From Ruminococcus sp. OA3 (GTDB lineage Bacteria > Bacillota > Clostridia > Lachnospirales > Lachnospiraceae), in contig NZ_JAKNTO010000001.1 of assembly GCF_022440845.1 (NCBI RefSeq), forward strand, positions 124,001 to 188,000: 64,000 nt of DNA, written 5' to 3'. Shown piece by piece: positions 18,400-27,480 of this stretch. Under the pieces are notes generated by a model that was not told where the DNA came from, did not search any database, and saw nothing but the letters and a program-made list of their open reading frames with translations. The translations under genes and the position numbers were made by a program. Numbering within the stretch: the stretch's first letter is position 1; each line of letters opens with the position of its first letter.

Positions 18400-18945
18400 T
18401 TACCACTTATTATAGCTTAAGATCTCGTCCAAAGACTTCCGGGCTTTTTTGCGCGGCTCTCCCTCTTTCGCCGGATATCCGACTGTAATGATCAGACGGA
18501 CAACCCTCTCCTCTGGAATGTCGAGTGCACAGTGCACCTTTTCCTGACTCAGCGTACCAATCATACATGTGCCCAGTCCCATCGACGTCGCTTCATAGCA
18601 CAGCCCCATGGCTGCCATGCCAATATCCATCTGTGCAAAGTGCTGAGAACCGTAACGTTCTCCCACTCCCGGCATCAGATGCGCTTCATCCTCACAGATA
18701 ACAATGAAATTGGGAACACGGTCGCCCCAGGGGCAGCCGGTAAGGCCGTCGTCGTCAAAGGCCTCGATAAGTTTCGCCCGCGGACCTGGTTCGTCCACGA
18801 TGATAAAACGCCATGGCTGCGCATTACAGCCACTTGGTGACATACGTGCCACATCCACCAAATGTGTCAGCACATCACGCGGTACAGGTTTCTCACTGTA
18901 AACCCGGCAGCTCTCTCTTTTTAACTGCAGAGCCTCAAAATCCAT
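18400..18945 (-). CDS. Nitroreductase-family FMN oxidoreductase
   Basis: 181 residues from ATG 18945, chosen because MDFEALQLKRESCRVYSEKPV aligns with the usual family start and GGAAG sits 7 nt upstream; an ATG five codons earlier lacks an RBS. FMN-binding motifs are RESCRVY near the start, PSGCNAQPWRFI, and the later GMAAMGLCYEATSMGLGTCMIG. Length and motifs fit single-domain nitroreductases that reduce nitro compounds, quinones or flavins with NAD(P)H; the substrate cannot be told. It follows pgi by about 20 bp and is probably co-transcribed. Confidence 0.9.
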   Translation of the reverse strand: MDFEALQLKRESCRVYSEKPVPRDVLTHLVDVARMSPSGCNAQPWRFIIVDEPGPRAKLIEAFDDDGLTGCPWGDRVPNFIVICEDEAHLMPGVGERYGSQHFAQMDIGMAAMGLCYEATSMGLGTCMIGTLSQEKVHCALDIPEERVVRLIITVGYPAKEGEPRKKARKSLDEILSYNKW

Positions 18946-18965
18946 CTTATAATCTTCCATATTTT

Positions 18966-20315
18966 TTACAACCGCTTCAGCAGTTCCTCCCTTTCTTTTT
19001 CAAATCCGGGCTTGCCAAGAAGTGCGAACATGTTCTTCTTGTAGCTCTCCACGCCAGGCTGATTAAACGGATTGACACCCAGGATATATCCGCTCACGCC
19101 GCATGCGAATTCAAAGAAATAAAACAGCTGTCCGAGAAAATACTCGTCCTGTTTGGGGATATGCACCATCAGATTCGGTACACTGCCGTCGGTATGTGCC
19201 AGAATCGTACCGTTCATGGCACTTTTATTTATAAAATCAACCGTCTGTCCGGCCAGATAATTCAGGCCATCAAGGTCAACCGGTTCTTCCTTCATCCTAA
19301 TTTCACAACGGGATTCTTCCACATCCAAAACAGTTTCGAACATGATTCTCGCACCGTCCTGGATAAACTGTCCCATTGAATGTAAGTCCGTAGTCAGATC
19401 CACTGCCGCCGGGAAAATACCCTTCTGGTCTTTTCCTTCGCTCTCACCATACAGCTGCTTCCACCACTCAGACACATAGTGCAGGCTTGGCTCATAATTT
19501 GCCAGTACCTCCACTGTTTTTCCTTTCCTAAGGAGAATGTTGCGGATGGCTGCATATTGCAGTGCATCGTTATTTTCAAATGACTCTTCCAGCGATAATG
19601 TTCTCTGGTCCGCCGCACCCCGCATCAACAGGTCGATATCCGCCCCGCTGACTGCTATTGGCAGCAGGCCTACCGCTGTCAGTACAGAAAATCTTCCGCC
19701 GACATCATCCGGAACGATAAAGCTTTCATAGCCTTCTTCCGTCGCCAGATTCTTAAGGGCCCCTCTGGCTTTGTCAGTCGTCGCATAAATCCTCTTAGCC
19801 GCTTCTTCTTTCCCGTACTTACGTTCCAAAATTTCCTTAAACACCCGGAAGGCGATCGCCGGTTCCGTAGTTGTCCCCGACTTGGAAATCATATTAATAG
19901 AGAAATCCCGATTCCCAACCACATCGATCAGGCCCTGGATATAATTGCTGCTGATATTATTACCTACAAAATAAATTTCAGGAGTTTTGCGGGCTTCTTT
20001 GGACAGGCTATTATAGAAACCATGTCTTAAAAATTCAATCGCCGCTCTCGCCCCCAGATAAGAGCCGCCGATTCCGATAACAAGAAGTACGTCAGAGTCA
20101 CTTTGAATCTTAGCCGCTGATTCTTTGATGCGGGCAAATTCCACTTTGTCATATGCCACCGGCAAATCAATCCACCCCAGGAAATCATTGCCCTGTCCAG
20201 ACTTATCAACCAACACTTTTTTGGCCGCCTGGGCAATTTCCTTCATGGACTGTAACTCATGGTCACCAATAAAATCCACTGCTTTTCGATAATCAACTGT
20301 AACTTTTCTTCCCAT
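18966..20315 (-). CDS. pgi: Glucose-6-phosphate isomerase
   Basis: 449 residues from ATG 20315 (AAGGGG upstream; an in-frame GTG two codons earlier is an alternative). It interconverts glucose-6-phosphate and fructose-6-phosphate in glycolysis and gluconeogenesis. It has the compact Firmicutes length with the sugar-phosphate loop in [13 protein letters not shown], the signature [29 protein letters not shown], and the C-terminal region [16 protein letters not shown]. The active-site Glu and His lie in [19 protein letters not shown]. It lies downstream of a membrane-protein gene (gap 73 bp) and upstream of the nitroreductase. Confidence 0.97.
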   Translation of the reverse strand: MGRKVTVDYRKAVDFIGDHELQSMKEIAQAAKKVLVDKSGQGNDFLGWIDLPVAYDKVEFARIKESAAKIQSDSDVLLVIGIGGSYLGARAAIEFLRHGFYNSLSKEARKTPEIYFVGNNISSNYIQGLIDVVGNRDFSINMISKSGTTTEPAIAFRVFKEILERKYGKEEAAKRIYATTDKARGALKNLATEEGYESFIVPDDVGGRFSVLTAVGLLPIAVSGADIDLLMRGAADQRTLSLEESFENNDALQYAAIRNILLRKGKTVEVLANYEPSLHYVSEWWKQLYGESEGKDQKGIFPAAVDLTTDLHSMGQFIQDGARIMFETVLDVEESRCEIRMKEEPVDLDGLNYLAGQTVDFINKSAMNGTILAHTDGSVPNLMVHIPKQDEYFLGQLFYFFEFACGVSGYILGVNPFNQPGVESYKKNMFALLGKPGFEKEREELLKRL

Positions 20316-20388
20316 ATGCACGTACCCCTTTTCCTATCAGTTTCTCCTGTATTTATACTTTACAGTTTATCAGAATAAAGCCTCTGAA

Positions 20389-21066
20389 TCAAGTTAAATA
20401 CTCTTTTATTACCTCCCTCATGATGTTTTCTTCTTCCGGTGACAGAAGATGTGAAAACTTAGAGGAACTGGCTGCCGTCTGGCGGATTCCCTCGGTAACC
20501 TGCGCTGCCAGGCTGTCCTTGTCCTCCTGTGCGGCTGCCGTTATTACTTCCTGCTGCTCGGACACTTCCGACTGATTTTCCATATAATCAGTCAGTCCAT
20601 CCAGCAGCATATCTTCCTTCTGTCCAAAACAGAGAAACGGGCGGAGAAGAAGGAGTATCAGTGAAGACAGCACCCCTGCAAGCAGGTATTGATAACGTGC
20701 CATCTGGGAATAATCATAAATATACGTTCCATATAATCCAATGCCCATCAGTATGATACATGCGAGACCGCAGTAACCGCTCCAGCGTTTCAGCTGGTAA
20801 ATAAAAACGCCAAAACTTTTACCCCTGTTCAGCTGTGTTCGGATAAACGCTTCTGCATTCTGTATCTTTTGATGTTTCATAACCCGTATCTGATAGTTCT
20901 TTATGAATTCTTTCATCCACTTGCCTTTGGGCGAATCCATCTTGTCCATATCACGGATCGTCCTGCCGAAAAAGGCATTGACCATCAGCATCCATACCGT
21001 CCCCAGGACCGTAAGCGCTGCAATCGCATAAAACAATGTGTTATTCTGCATCATACTATTTAACAT
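20389..21066 (-). CDS. Conserved-type membrane protein of unknown function
   Basis: 225 residues with three membrane helices: one N-terminal (FYAIAALTVLGTVWMLMV) and two in the middle (CGLACIILMGIGLYGTYIY and YLLAGVLSSLILLLLRPFL). A basic cytoplasmic loop separates the first from the others, and a C-terminal acidic, Gln-rich tail ends in LLSPEEENIMREVIKEYLT. The tail probably sits in the cytoplasm as a protein-binding arm. I do not recognise a named family. A candidate promoter lies at 21116-21144. Confidence 0.6.
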   Translation of the reverse strand: MLNSMMQNNTLFYAIAALTVLGTVWMLMVNAFFGRTIRDMDKMDSPKGKWMKEFIKNYQIRVMKHQKIQNAEAFIRTQLNRGKSFGVFIYQLKRWSGYCGLACIILMGIGLYGTYIYDYSQMARYQYLLAGVLSSLILLLLRPFLCFGQKEDMLLDGLTDYMENQSEVSEQQEVITAAAQEDKDSLAAQVTEGIRQTAASSSKFSHLLSPEEENIMREVIKEYLT

Positions 21067-21115
21067 AATTCGTTACCCCCTTTTTTTGGACCGAAACTCC
21101 TGCTTCGGTATCGTC

Positions 21116-21144
21116 ATTATATAGCAACCGGGGGATTTTGGAAA
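21116..21144 (-). promoter_or_regulatory. Candidate sigma-A promoter for the 20389-21066 gene
   Basis: On the minus strand TTTCCA, a 17-base spacer and TATAAT. The -10 is perfect, the -35 weak. It lies about 50 bases before the start codon. Confidence 0.5.
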
Positions 21145-21191
21145 CAAAAATCGTTCGACTTTTTCATGCAAAAATCGTAGTCGTCAGATTT

Positions 21192-21890
21192 CTACAGATT
21201 TCGTACCATATGCACTATCAGGCGCACTCCATTTTCAATCGCATGCCTCTCAAATGTCGGATAGTCCATCGTTGCACTGTTATCCGCTTTGTCAGATATG
21301 GAACGAATCACTACATATGGTACCTGGTTCAGGTAGGCAGCCTGTCCGATCGCAGCTCCTTCCATCTCAGTACAGTACCCGCCGAAATGAGTGATGATAT
21401 TGTCTTTGACTCCGGCGTCTGCAATAAACTGGTCGCCGCTCACCACCCTGCCTTTAAAGACGCCAAGATCCGGATTTACCGCCAGGCAGGATGCTTCTGC
21501 CTGTCTGATCAGTTTCTCGTCTGCCGGAAATGACAGTACTTCCATTCTGGGAATCTGTCCCACTGCATAGCCAAATGCCCTGGCATCCACATCATGCTGC
21601 AGCGTATCGGTCGAAATCACAATATCCCCGATATTGATCTCGTTTTTCAGTGATCCCGCGATACCCGTATTGATTACGGCATCCACGTTATAATCATCTG
21701 CCAGTATCTGTGTGCACACAGCCGCATTGACCTTTCCGATTCCAGAACGCACAACAACGACGTCCTTTCCCTCAAGCATCCCTGCGTGAAATTCCATGGA
21801 AGCCTTGACAGTCACATTTACATCCTGCATCAGCTCTTTTAATTTTATTATTTCTTCGTCCATAGCTCCAATTATGCCTATTTTATTCAA
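21192..21890 (-). CDS. mtnN: 5'-methylthioadenosine/S-adenosylhomocysteine nucleosidase
   Basis: 232 residues from a TTG start at 21890, chosen because AAAGGAGAG lies about 10 nt upstream and the protein then begins with the family's NKIGIIGAMDEEI; a longer frame to 22019 is not supported. It cleaves MTA and SAH to adenine and the thioribose or ribosylhomocysteine, serving methyl-cycle recycling. Catalytic residues are seen in DEEI (Glu), MEGAAIGQ (Glu) and SISDKAD (Asp); GIAGSL and VSGDQFI are also conserved. The length matches the family norm. It is divergent from the TSCPD gene. Confidence 0.95.
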   Translation of the reverse strand: MNKIGIIGAMDEEIIKLKELMQDVNVTVKASMEFHAGMLEGKDVVVVRSGIGKVNAAVCTQILADDYNVDAVINTGIAGSLKNEINIGDIVISTDTLQHDVDARAFGYAVGQIPRMEVLSFPADEKLIRQAEASCLAVNPDLGVFKGRVVSGDQFIADAGVKDNIITHFGGYCTEMEGAAIGQAAYLNQVPYVVIRSISDKADNSATMDYPTFERHAIENGVRLIVHMVRNL

Positions 21891-21995
21891 TGTCGTTACT
21901 CTCCTTTTCAAATATGCGCCACCTGTTCTTCCTGCCTCATTATAGCAAAGACCTTCCTCCAATGGAATATTCAGGTAGCATCTTTTTTTATTCTT

Positions 21996-22004
21996 TGCTA
22001 TAAT
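21996..22004 (+). promoter_or_regulatory. Extended -10 promoter for the TSCPD gene
   Basis: TGCTATAAT (an extended -10: TGn plus TATAAT) lies 67 bases before the ATG at 22071. No convincing -35 is seen, as is usual for this promoter type. Confidence 0.5.
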
Positions 22005-22070
22005 ACCATATAAGTACACATTAAAAAGCTCAAGTTAACATAATTTCAAACTGTAAGGGAGGAATCTAGT

Positions 22071-22307
22071 ATGGTATACAAAACAAAAGGCGTCTGTTCT
22101 TCATCGATTCAATTCGAAGTAAAAGACGGGAAAGTTCACAATGTACAGTTTCAGGGCGGTTGCAGCGGAAACACGAAAGGACTTGCATCTCTGGTTGAGG
22201 GTATGGAAGTAGCTGAAGTGATCAACCGGCTGGAAGGCATCCGGTGTGGCTTCAAGCAGACCTCATGTCCTGATCAGCTTGCAAAAGCACTGAAGGCAAC
22301 CCAGTAA
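22071..22307 (+). CDS. TSCPD-domain protein, TIGR03905-like
   Basis: 78 residues behind GGGAGGAATC. The whole protein is the short TSCPD module: TKGVCSSSIQFEV, the glycine-rich FQGGCSGNTKGLASL and the terminal CGFKQTSCPDQLAKAL. Similar domains are found at the C-terminus of some class II ribonucleotide reductases. The stand-alone form is widespread in Clostridia and probably binds metal or a cofactor through its four cysteines; its role is unproven. Confidence 0.85.
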   Translation: MVYKTKGVCSSSIQFEVKDGKVHNVQFQGGCSGNTKGLASLVEGMEVAEVINRLEGIRCGFKQTSCPDQLAKALKATQ

Positions 22308-22313
22308 AGTCTG

Positions 22314-22358
22314 ATACCCACAGCAGCACATAAACCAGTGCAGCTGTGGGTATTTCTT
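22314..22358 (+). terminator. Terminator after the TSCPD gene
   Basis: ATACCCACAG (22314-22323) pairs with CTGTGGGTAT (22344-22353), with extra CAGC pairing inside; a T-rich TTCTTCT tail follows. Confidence 0.7.
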
Positions 22359-22387
22359 CTATACTATAGGTTAAATCTTACAAAGGT

Positions 22388-23986
22388 TCATCGGTCCCAT
22401 TTATCACAGAGGGAATTAATCTGCCCGGTGAACTTGGCAAGGTCTTTATTTGCCCCGCCTTCATTATGACGGATCACTGTCATCAACCGCTGACCGGCAG
22501 CCACAAGCCGTTCATATACGGACGAAGGCTTAACAGCCTTCACCTTCTTCTTTATCTCAACTCCCTGAGTCTCGAGCACACAGGTATTCGTCTTTAAGTC
22601 GTAAACAGTTCCACTGAACGGCGCCATCGTCGGTATTCCAAGCTCCTCCTTCAGCCTCCTTGCAAAGACATCACATACCATATCATCGCCGTGATTCACG
22701 AACATCATCTTCGGCGGCTGTTTGTACGCACCGGCCCATCTGAGCAGCCCGTTCACGTCAGCATGACCACTGATTCCAGGCAGCATGCGGATTTCAGCCT
22801 GAACGATAATCTCCTCACCAAAAAGCTTTACCGTATCCACGCCTTCCAGCAAAATCCTTCCCAGCGTACCAACCGCCTGATATCCGACAAACAGGATTGT
22901 GCACTCTTTCCTCCAGAGGTTATGCTTCAGGTGATGTTTAATGCGCCCCGCATCGCACATCCCGCTTGCCGAAATAATAACCTTTCGGTCTTCATCTGAA
23001 TTGATCGCTCTCGACTCATTCGTCCCGACGGAAAGCCTTAGCCCCGGAAAACTGATCGGGTTAGTTCCTTCATTCAGGATCGCCTGGGCGATCTCATCAT
23101 AACACTCTTCATGATGCTCCTGAAAAATATTTGTTGCTTCCACGGCAAGCGGACTGTCAACATACACTTTAAAGTCTCCATATCCCCGAACCAGCTTCTG
23201 CTGTTTGATCTGTCTGAGAAAATACAGCATCTCCTGGGTTCTTCCCACTGCGAAAGAGGGAATGACTACATTGCCGCCTTTATCGAAGGTCTTCTGTATC
23301 ACATCAGCCAATGTTTTGGTATAATCCTCAACCTTCTCATGAACCCTGTCTCCGTACGTGGATTCAATCACAACGTAATCGGCTTCCTCGATATACTGAG
23401 GATCTTTGATGATCGGCTGTTCTTCATTCCCGATATCTCCTGAGAAAACAATCTTCCTTTTCTCATCCTCCTCCGTCAGCCAGATTTCAATACTTGAAGA
23501 TCCCAGCAAATGCCCCGCATCTACGAAACGCACCTGGACCCCATCAGTAATATTCACAATCTCCTGGTAATTGCAGCCCGCGATCAATTCTATCGCTCCC
23601 AGCGCATCTTCAAACGTATACGCAGGTACAAATTCTTCTTTTCCGCTTCTTCGCCCTTTTCTGTTTCTCCATTCCGCCTCAAACATCTGAATATGCGCAC
23701 TGTCCTTCAGCATGATCTCACATAAATCTCTCGTCGCATTCGTGGCATAAATCGTGCCGCGGAATCCTTTTGAGTAAAGCAGCGGAAGGTTTCCTGAGTG
23801 GTCAATATGCGCATGCGTCAACAGAACAAATTCTATATCCGAAGGCGTCACCGGCAGTTCCTGATTCTCATAAATGTCCGGTCCCTGCTGCATCCCGCAA
23901 TCCACCAAAAACCGGTGCCCGTTCGCCTCAATCAGCGTACAGCTTCCGGTAACTTCATGGGTAGCTCCTAAAAAAGTAACTTGCAT
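22388..23986 (-). CDS. Beta-CASP metallo-beta-lactamase-fold RNA hydrolase
   Basis: 532 residues from ATG 23986 (AAGGGGG upstream; an in-frame TTG two codons earlier is possible). The N-terminal metallo-beta-lactamase part shows LTHAHIDHSGNLPLL (motif 2), a motif 3 His in FVDAGHLLGSSS and FSGDIG (motif 4). The beta-CASP insert contains VIPSFAVGRTQEMLY, the metal-binding ISGHAD and a late VNHGD. This is the Ysh1/CPSF-73-like group of ribonucleases, distinct from RNase J. About 60 C-terminal residues are lysine-rich and may bind RNA. A structured leader region lies upstream (see 24082-24376). Confidence 0.9.
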   Translation of the reverse strand: MQVTFLGATHEVTGSCTLIEANGHRFLVDCGMQQGPDIYENQELPVTPSDIEFVLLTHAHIDHSGNLPLLYSKGFRGTIYATNATRDLCEIMLKDSAHIQMFEAEWRNRKGRRSGKEEFVPAYTFEDALGAIELIAGCNYQEIVNITDGVQVRFVDAGHLLGSSSIEIWLTEEDEKRKIVFSGDIGNEEQPIIKDPQYIEEADYVVIESTYGDRVHEKVEDYTKTLADVIQKTFDKGGNVVIPSFAVGRTQEMLYFLRQIKQQKLVRGYGDFKVYVDSPLAVEATNIFQEHHEECYDEIAQAILNEGTNPISFPGLRLSVGTNESRAINSDEDRKVIISASGMCDAGRIKHHLKHNLWRKECTILFVGYQAVGTLGRILLEGVDTVKLFGEEIIVQAEIRMLPGISGHADVNGLLRWAGAYKQPPKMMFVNHGDDMVCDVFARRLKEELGIPTMAPFSGTVYDLKTNTCVLETQGVEIKKKVKAVKPSSVYERLVAAGQRLMTVIRHNEGGANKDLAKFTGQINSLCDKWDR

Positions 23987-24081
23987 TGACAAACCCCCTT
24001 AGCCGACCCCTTCTTTCAAGTCCGGTCAGTATTATAATGTATGCTTCCATTATACCGCCTGTGCACTGAAAACACAAACGG

Positions 24082-24116
24082 AAAAGCCCCCTGCACACGG
24101 GGCGGTGTACAGGGGG
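24082..24116 (-). terminator. Terminator-like hairpin upstream of the metallo-hydrolase gene
   Basis: On the minus strand CCCCCTGTACAC and GTGTGCAGGGGG form a 12-bp stem with one G-U-type mismatch, followed by CTTTT. It lies about 100 bases upstream of the metallo-hydrolase start, so it could end an upstream RNA or act as an attenuator for that gene. Confidence 0.65.
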
Positions 24117-24148
24117 TGAACCTTACATTTAAATATGTTTCTTTTGAG

Positions 24149-24186
24149 ATACCTCCGATACATAACGCGCCGTATCGGTAGCATCC
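24149..24186 (-). other. Strong hairpin in gene-free region
   Basis: Perfect CCGATAC/GTATCGG core around a 10-base loop, extended by GATGCT/AGGTATC with wobble pairs. Part of the 415-bp gene-free stretch 23987-24401; the bases between the hairpins show no ORF with an RBS on either strand. Confidence 0.5.
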
Positions 24187-24303
24187 CCAGGATTCTAATT
24201 CTCTATTCAGTTGTCTTTTATGGCAGAAAAACAGTACTGTCAGAAAACCCTGTGTGTCGATTATTTTTCCTGGTTTCTAAAATAACAAGTTAACGAGTTA
24301 CGT

Positions 24304-24376
24304 GGCATTCCAGCCCATCTCTTTATCTTTTGTAATGTAAGAATGTTTTTATGTTATATTAGAGATGGGGATGCCG
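24304..24376. repeat. Long inverted repeat, possible structured RNA or terminator of the DUF6147-like gene
   Basis: CCCATCTCT and AGAGATGGG are perfect 9-bp arms separated by about 39 bases, extended outward by GGCAT/ATGCC after a small bulge. It begins 26 bases past the stop of the 24402 gene. The loop is A/T-rich. It could be a terminator without a clear T-tract, part of a structured RNA together with the hairpins at 24149 and 24082, or a relic of a small mobile repeat. Confidence 0.5.
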
Positions 24377-24401
24377 GGTGAATCAATGCTTAAATATAAG
24401 T

Positions 24402-24902
24402 TTAACTAACATACTTTCCACCTGTCGCCGTTGGAGTACTTTCTTTGTTACTTCCCTCTTGTACCGCGTGGTATCCGCACAAACGGTAATAGTAACCTGT
24501 TGGAACGGTTATGTTAAACGATTTAGTTAGCGTAGTTCCATTTGCTTTTGTATAGCTCCATGAATCATAAGAAGACCATGAAGTTCCATTTGTTGATCTC
24601 TCCAAATAAATATTCAGATAAAGCATATCACACGTGCTATGTGAAGCAGTGGATCCGTAAATATTTATTGACCCGCCACCGTTTATACCCAACTTTACCG
24701 AACCGCTTGCCAAATATGCTCCGCGCAACACTGCCTGACTGATGGCTGACACTTCCGTTTCCGTCTCTGTCGTCGTATGAAAACTGGGTATGACGATTTC
24801 TTCCAGATCATCTTCCGCATACACATTAACCATTAAACAGGAAACCATCATAATACAGCTCAAAAAAGCGGCTGTTAGTCTTTTGAGTCTTCGTTTTCTC
24901 AT
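24402..24902 (-). CDS. Secreted DUF6147-like protein
   Basis: 166 residues behind GGGAGGGACAAA. It has a basic N-terminus, a signal peptide (LTAAFLSCIMMVSCLMVNVYA) and a mature part of about 135 residues. That part has LRGAYLASGSVKLGI, YLNIYLERSTNGTSW and a conserved end YYYRLCGYHAVQEG. The pattern matches what I recall as DUF6147, exported beta-rich proteins of Clostridia with no known activity. The nearest upstream gene on the same strand is the anti-sigma-like gene, 74 bp away, so they may be co-transcribed. Confidence 0.55.
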   Translation of the reverse strand: MRKRRLKRLTAAFLSCIMMVSCLMVNVYAEDDLEEIVIPSFHTTTETETEVSAISQAVLRGAYLASGSVKLGINGGGSINIYGSTASHSTCDMLYLNIYLERSTNGTSWSSYDSWSYTKANGTTLTKSFNITVPTGYYYRLCGYHAVQEGSNKESTPTATGGKYVS

Positions 24903-24976
24903 TTTGTCCCTCCCTTCATTCGGAATTACCCTCTTACATTACGACAAGAATACGCAATTTTAATAAAAGTATTACA

Positions 24977-25759
24977 TTAATAATACATATTTTCTAATAT
25001 CTTTACCAATTCTTCTTGTTCAATAACCCCTTGAAGCCTGTAAAACGTATTTTTATATACCCATTGGGCACAGTATGCCTTTTCATCATTTATCTCATTT
25101 TCGAGCGTCCAGATTCCCACCTCCAAATCATCACTTTTAAGATATAAGGAATCTGTCAGTATACCATCAATACTGATTCCTTCTGAAAAGTTTTCATTGT
25201 TGCCAGACATATTAAATGTAATTATATTGTCATCCTTATACTCATAGTAAATTGTTGCAATCTCGACATCTGGAAATTTTTCATGCTCCATGTACTGCAT
25301 TCCTTCAGGCTTATAATAAAAAATGGGAACATCAACTTCCAGTTCTTTTTCAATATCTGCTTTTACTTTTTCATCTATGTTATCATTAGAAATAGTTTTT
25401 TTATTATTGTCAATTTTAATATCAACTTTGTTATCAAAAAACTCTTCTACTTTCTGAACCAGAAATATCCGATTGCCCTGACTGGTCATAGAGAACCCAA
25501 AGATACCCACCAGGCATAAAACCAGCATTGCAGCCCAATGTCCGATTTTTCTCGGCAGTGTCTTTTTCCTTGGCTTCGGATTCTCTTTATGTTCAGTCTC
25601 AATCCCTTCCATTAAAATAGCAGTACGCAATTTCTCTTTATCAATGGGATTTTCCCCCAACTGAACATCTTCAATTTCTTCCTCTATCTGTTTCGCTTCG
25701 TCCAGAAACGATCTCTCCATCTCATCAACTAATGATCTTTGTCTTTTTAACTTCATCAA
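24977..25759 (-). CDS. DUF4367-type membrane protein, probable anti-sigma factor
   Basis: 260 residues. A charged cytoplasmic N-terminal region (about 1-82), one membrane helix (WAAMLVLCLVGIFGFSM), then an extracytoplasmic beta-rich domain. The domain includes FYYKPEGMQYMEH, IATIYYEYKDDNIITF and a terminal QGVIEQEELVKILENMYY, which is the DUF4367 pattern in which the last helix reads EEL..I...L. Such proteins usually hold an ECF sigma factor at the membrane. The fitting sigma gene (26960-27463) is on the same strand but 1.2 kb upstream, with murG in opposite orientation between. This gene is more A/T-rich than its neighbours. Confidence 0.7.
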   Translation of the reverse strand: MMKLKRQRSLVDEMERSFLDEAKQIEEEIEDVQLGENPIDKEKLRTAILMEGIETEHKENPKPRKKTLPRKIGHWAAMLVLCLVGIFGFSMTSQGNRIFLVQKVEEFFDNKVDIKIDNNKKTISNDNIDEKVKADIEKELEVDVPIFYYKPEGMQYMEHEKFPDVEIATIYYEYKDDNIITFNMSGNNENFSEGISIDGILTDSLYLKSDDLEVGIWTLENEINDEKAYCAQWVYKNTFYRLQGVIEQEELVKILENMYY

Positions 25760-25790
25760 ACCTTAAACTCCTTCACAATTATGGAATTCC

Positions 25791-25819
25791 TTGACTTTTC
25801 TATCCCTTCGGATAATAAT
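25791..25819 (+). promoter_or_regulatory. Candidate sigma-A promoter of murG
   Basis: TTGACT, 17-base spacer, AATAAT; about 55 bases upstream of the murG ATG and close to consensus. Confidence 0.6.
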
Positions 25820-25875
25820 AAATTAAGCGGTTAAAGCTGTTGACTTTGCCGTAATGAACATCAGGAGGTTATTCC

Positions 25876-26943
25876 ATGAAGCACATTGTACTCACCGGTG
25901 GCGGTACAGCCGGCCATGTCACACCCAATATCGCCATGCTGCCACGCCTGCAAGAACGTGGCTACCAGATTTCCTACATCGGCTCTTATGACGGTATCGA
26001 GAAAAAACTAATAGAAGAACTGGGCATTCCATATTACGGGATTTCTTCTGGTAAATTGAGAAGATATTTTGATCCTAAAAACTTTTCTGACCCGTTTAAA
26101 GTATTAAAAGGTTACGGCGAAGCAAAAAAGCTTTTAAAAGATCTGAAACCGGACATTGTATTTTCCAAAGGCGGTTTCGTGACAGTTCCGGTTGTCATAG
26201 CAGCAAAGCACCGAAAAATACCTGCCATCATACATGAATCTGATATGACACCAGGTCTCGCGAATAAGCTGTGTATTCCTTCAGCAGTAAAAGTCTGCTG
26301 CAACTTTCCGGAAACTGTTTCCCAGCTCCCGCCAGATAAAGCAGTCCTGACAGGAACTCCTATTCGTCAGGAACTGCTGAACGGAAACCGAATCGCTGCA
26401 CTTGAATTTACGGGACTCTTAACAGGCAAACCTGTTATTATGATCATCGGCGGAAGTCTCGGAGCCGCAGCCGTCAACGATGCTGTCCGCCGGATATTAC
26501 CGCAGCTGTTAGAAAGCTTTCAGGTTATTCACCTTTGCGGTAAAGATAAACTGGATGAGTCCCTTCAGAATATCTCAGGTTATGTACAATATGAGTACAT
26601 TAAAAAAGAATTAGCTGATTTATTCGCCCTTGCAGACATCGTGATATCACGCGCCGGAGCAAATGCAATCTGTGAAATTAATTCTCTTAAAAAACCAAAT
26701 CTTTTGATTCCTCTCTCTGCCAAAGCCAGCCGCGGAGACCAGATTTTAAATGCCCGCTCCTTTGAACGGCTTGGCTACAGTATGATACTGGAAGAAGAAC
26801 AGATTACCGATAATACGCTTTACAATGCTATTACCGAACTTTACCATAATCGTCAGTCCTATATCGAGGCAATGTCAAAAAATCAGGAAATGGATTCTAT
26901 TGAAAAAATCCTGCAGCTGATAGAAGAATGCCGAATCAAATAA
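25876..26943 (+). CDS. murG: UDP-GlcNAc:undecaprenyl-PP-MurNAc-pentapeptide GlcNAc transferase
   Basis: 355 residues behind AGGAGGTTATTCC. It adds GlcNAc to lipid I to form lipid II at the inner face of the membrane. The first glycine-rich loop [13 protein letters not shown] is present, as are [27 protein letters not shown], the second loop [13 protein letters not shown] and the UDP-GlcNAc site [12 protein letters not shown]. Its sequence is of the Clostridia MurG type. It stands outside any division/wall cluster and is inserted, in opposite orientation, between a sigma factor gene and its likely anti-sigma gene. The stop is only 16 bp from the convergent sigma gene, with no terminator seen between. 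Confidence 0.93.
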   Translation: MKHIVLTGGGTAGHVTPNIAMLPRLQERGYQISYIGSYDGIEKKLIEELGIPYYGISSGKLRRYFDPKNFSDPFKVLKGYGEAKKLLKDLKPDIVFSKGGFVTVPVVIAAKHRKIPAIIHESDMTPGLANKLCIPSAVKVCCNFPETVSQLPPDKAVLTGTPIRQELLNGNRIAALEFTGLLTGKPVIMIIGGSLGAAAVNDAVRRILPQLLESFQVIHLCGKDKLDESLQNISGYVQYEYIKKELADLFALADIVISRAGANAICEINSLKKPNLLIPLSAKASRGDQILNARSFERLGYSMILEEEQITDNTLYNAITELYHNRQSYIEAMSKNQEMDSIEKILQLIEECRIK

Positions 26944-26959
26944 GGCGATTACGGCAATA

Positions 26960-27463
26960 TCAACTTTTATACTCCTCCAGAAATGTATTCCGCATCCACA
27001 CTTTAGCGCGATGAAGCTTAATTCTCAAATTGGACAGGCTGATACCCAAATCTTCTGCAACTGATTTCTGGCTTTCACCTTCAATGGTAACCCGAAAGAA
27101 GATTTCGTACCACTGCCTGTCCCGTTTCTGCAATGCTTCAAGAATTGAACTCTGGAATTCCTTCCGTACATAATCATTTTCAATATTTTCTCCGGTACCT
27201 CTTTCAAGCGTAATTCCGTCTTCGCAGAACTCCCTTCCGTAATATTTCTTTCTCTGCAAGTCAATTGCTTTTCTCTTTGCAGTGACAAGCAGCCACGGTT
27301 TGATATATTCTTCATCCAATATATCACGCTTAAGATACAGTAACACAAACACTTCCTGACAAATATCCTGCGCATAATGATAATCGCGCAGAACATTATA
27401 AGCGACCTTCATCACCATGAGATAGTACTGATCATAAATTTCGTTGAATCGTGACAAATTCAT
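26960..27463 (-). CDS. ECF-type RNA polymerase sigma factor
   Basis: 167 residues from ATG 27463 (GAGGGGG six nt upstream). Sigma region 2 is seen in YYLMVMKVAYNVLRDYHYAQDICQEVF and region 4 in EGESQKSVAEDLGISLSNLRIKLHRAK, the helix-turn-helix that binds the -35 box. The linker is short, as in sigma-70 family extracytoplasmic-function members. It directs RNA polymerase to a stress regulon that cannot be read from the sequence. It is likely controlled by the DUF4367 protein at 24977-25759, and follows the HIT gene by 17 bp. Confidence 0.9.
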   Translation of the reverse strand: MNLSRFNEIYDQYYLMVMKVAYNVLRDYHYAQDICQEVFVLLYLKRDILDEEYIKPWLLVTAKRKAIDLQRKKYYGREFCEDGITLERGTGENIENDYVRKEFQSSILEALQKRDRQWYEIFFRVTIEGESQKSVAEDLGISLSNLRIKLHRAKVWMRNTFLEEYKS

Positions 27464-27480
27464 TGCCATCCCCCTCTAGA

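Noticed and set aside
24116-24401. T-box, 6S RNA or SRP RNA in the gene-free stretch
   Set aside because: No T-box AGGGTGGNACCGCG motif, no SRP GGAA/GNAR hairpin, and no clear 6S central bubble could be found; left as an unassigned structure.
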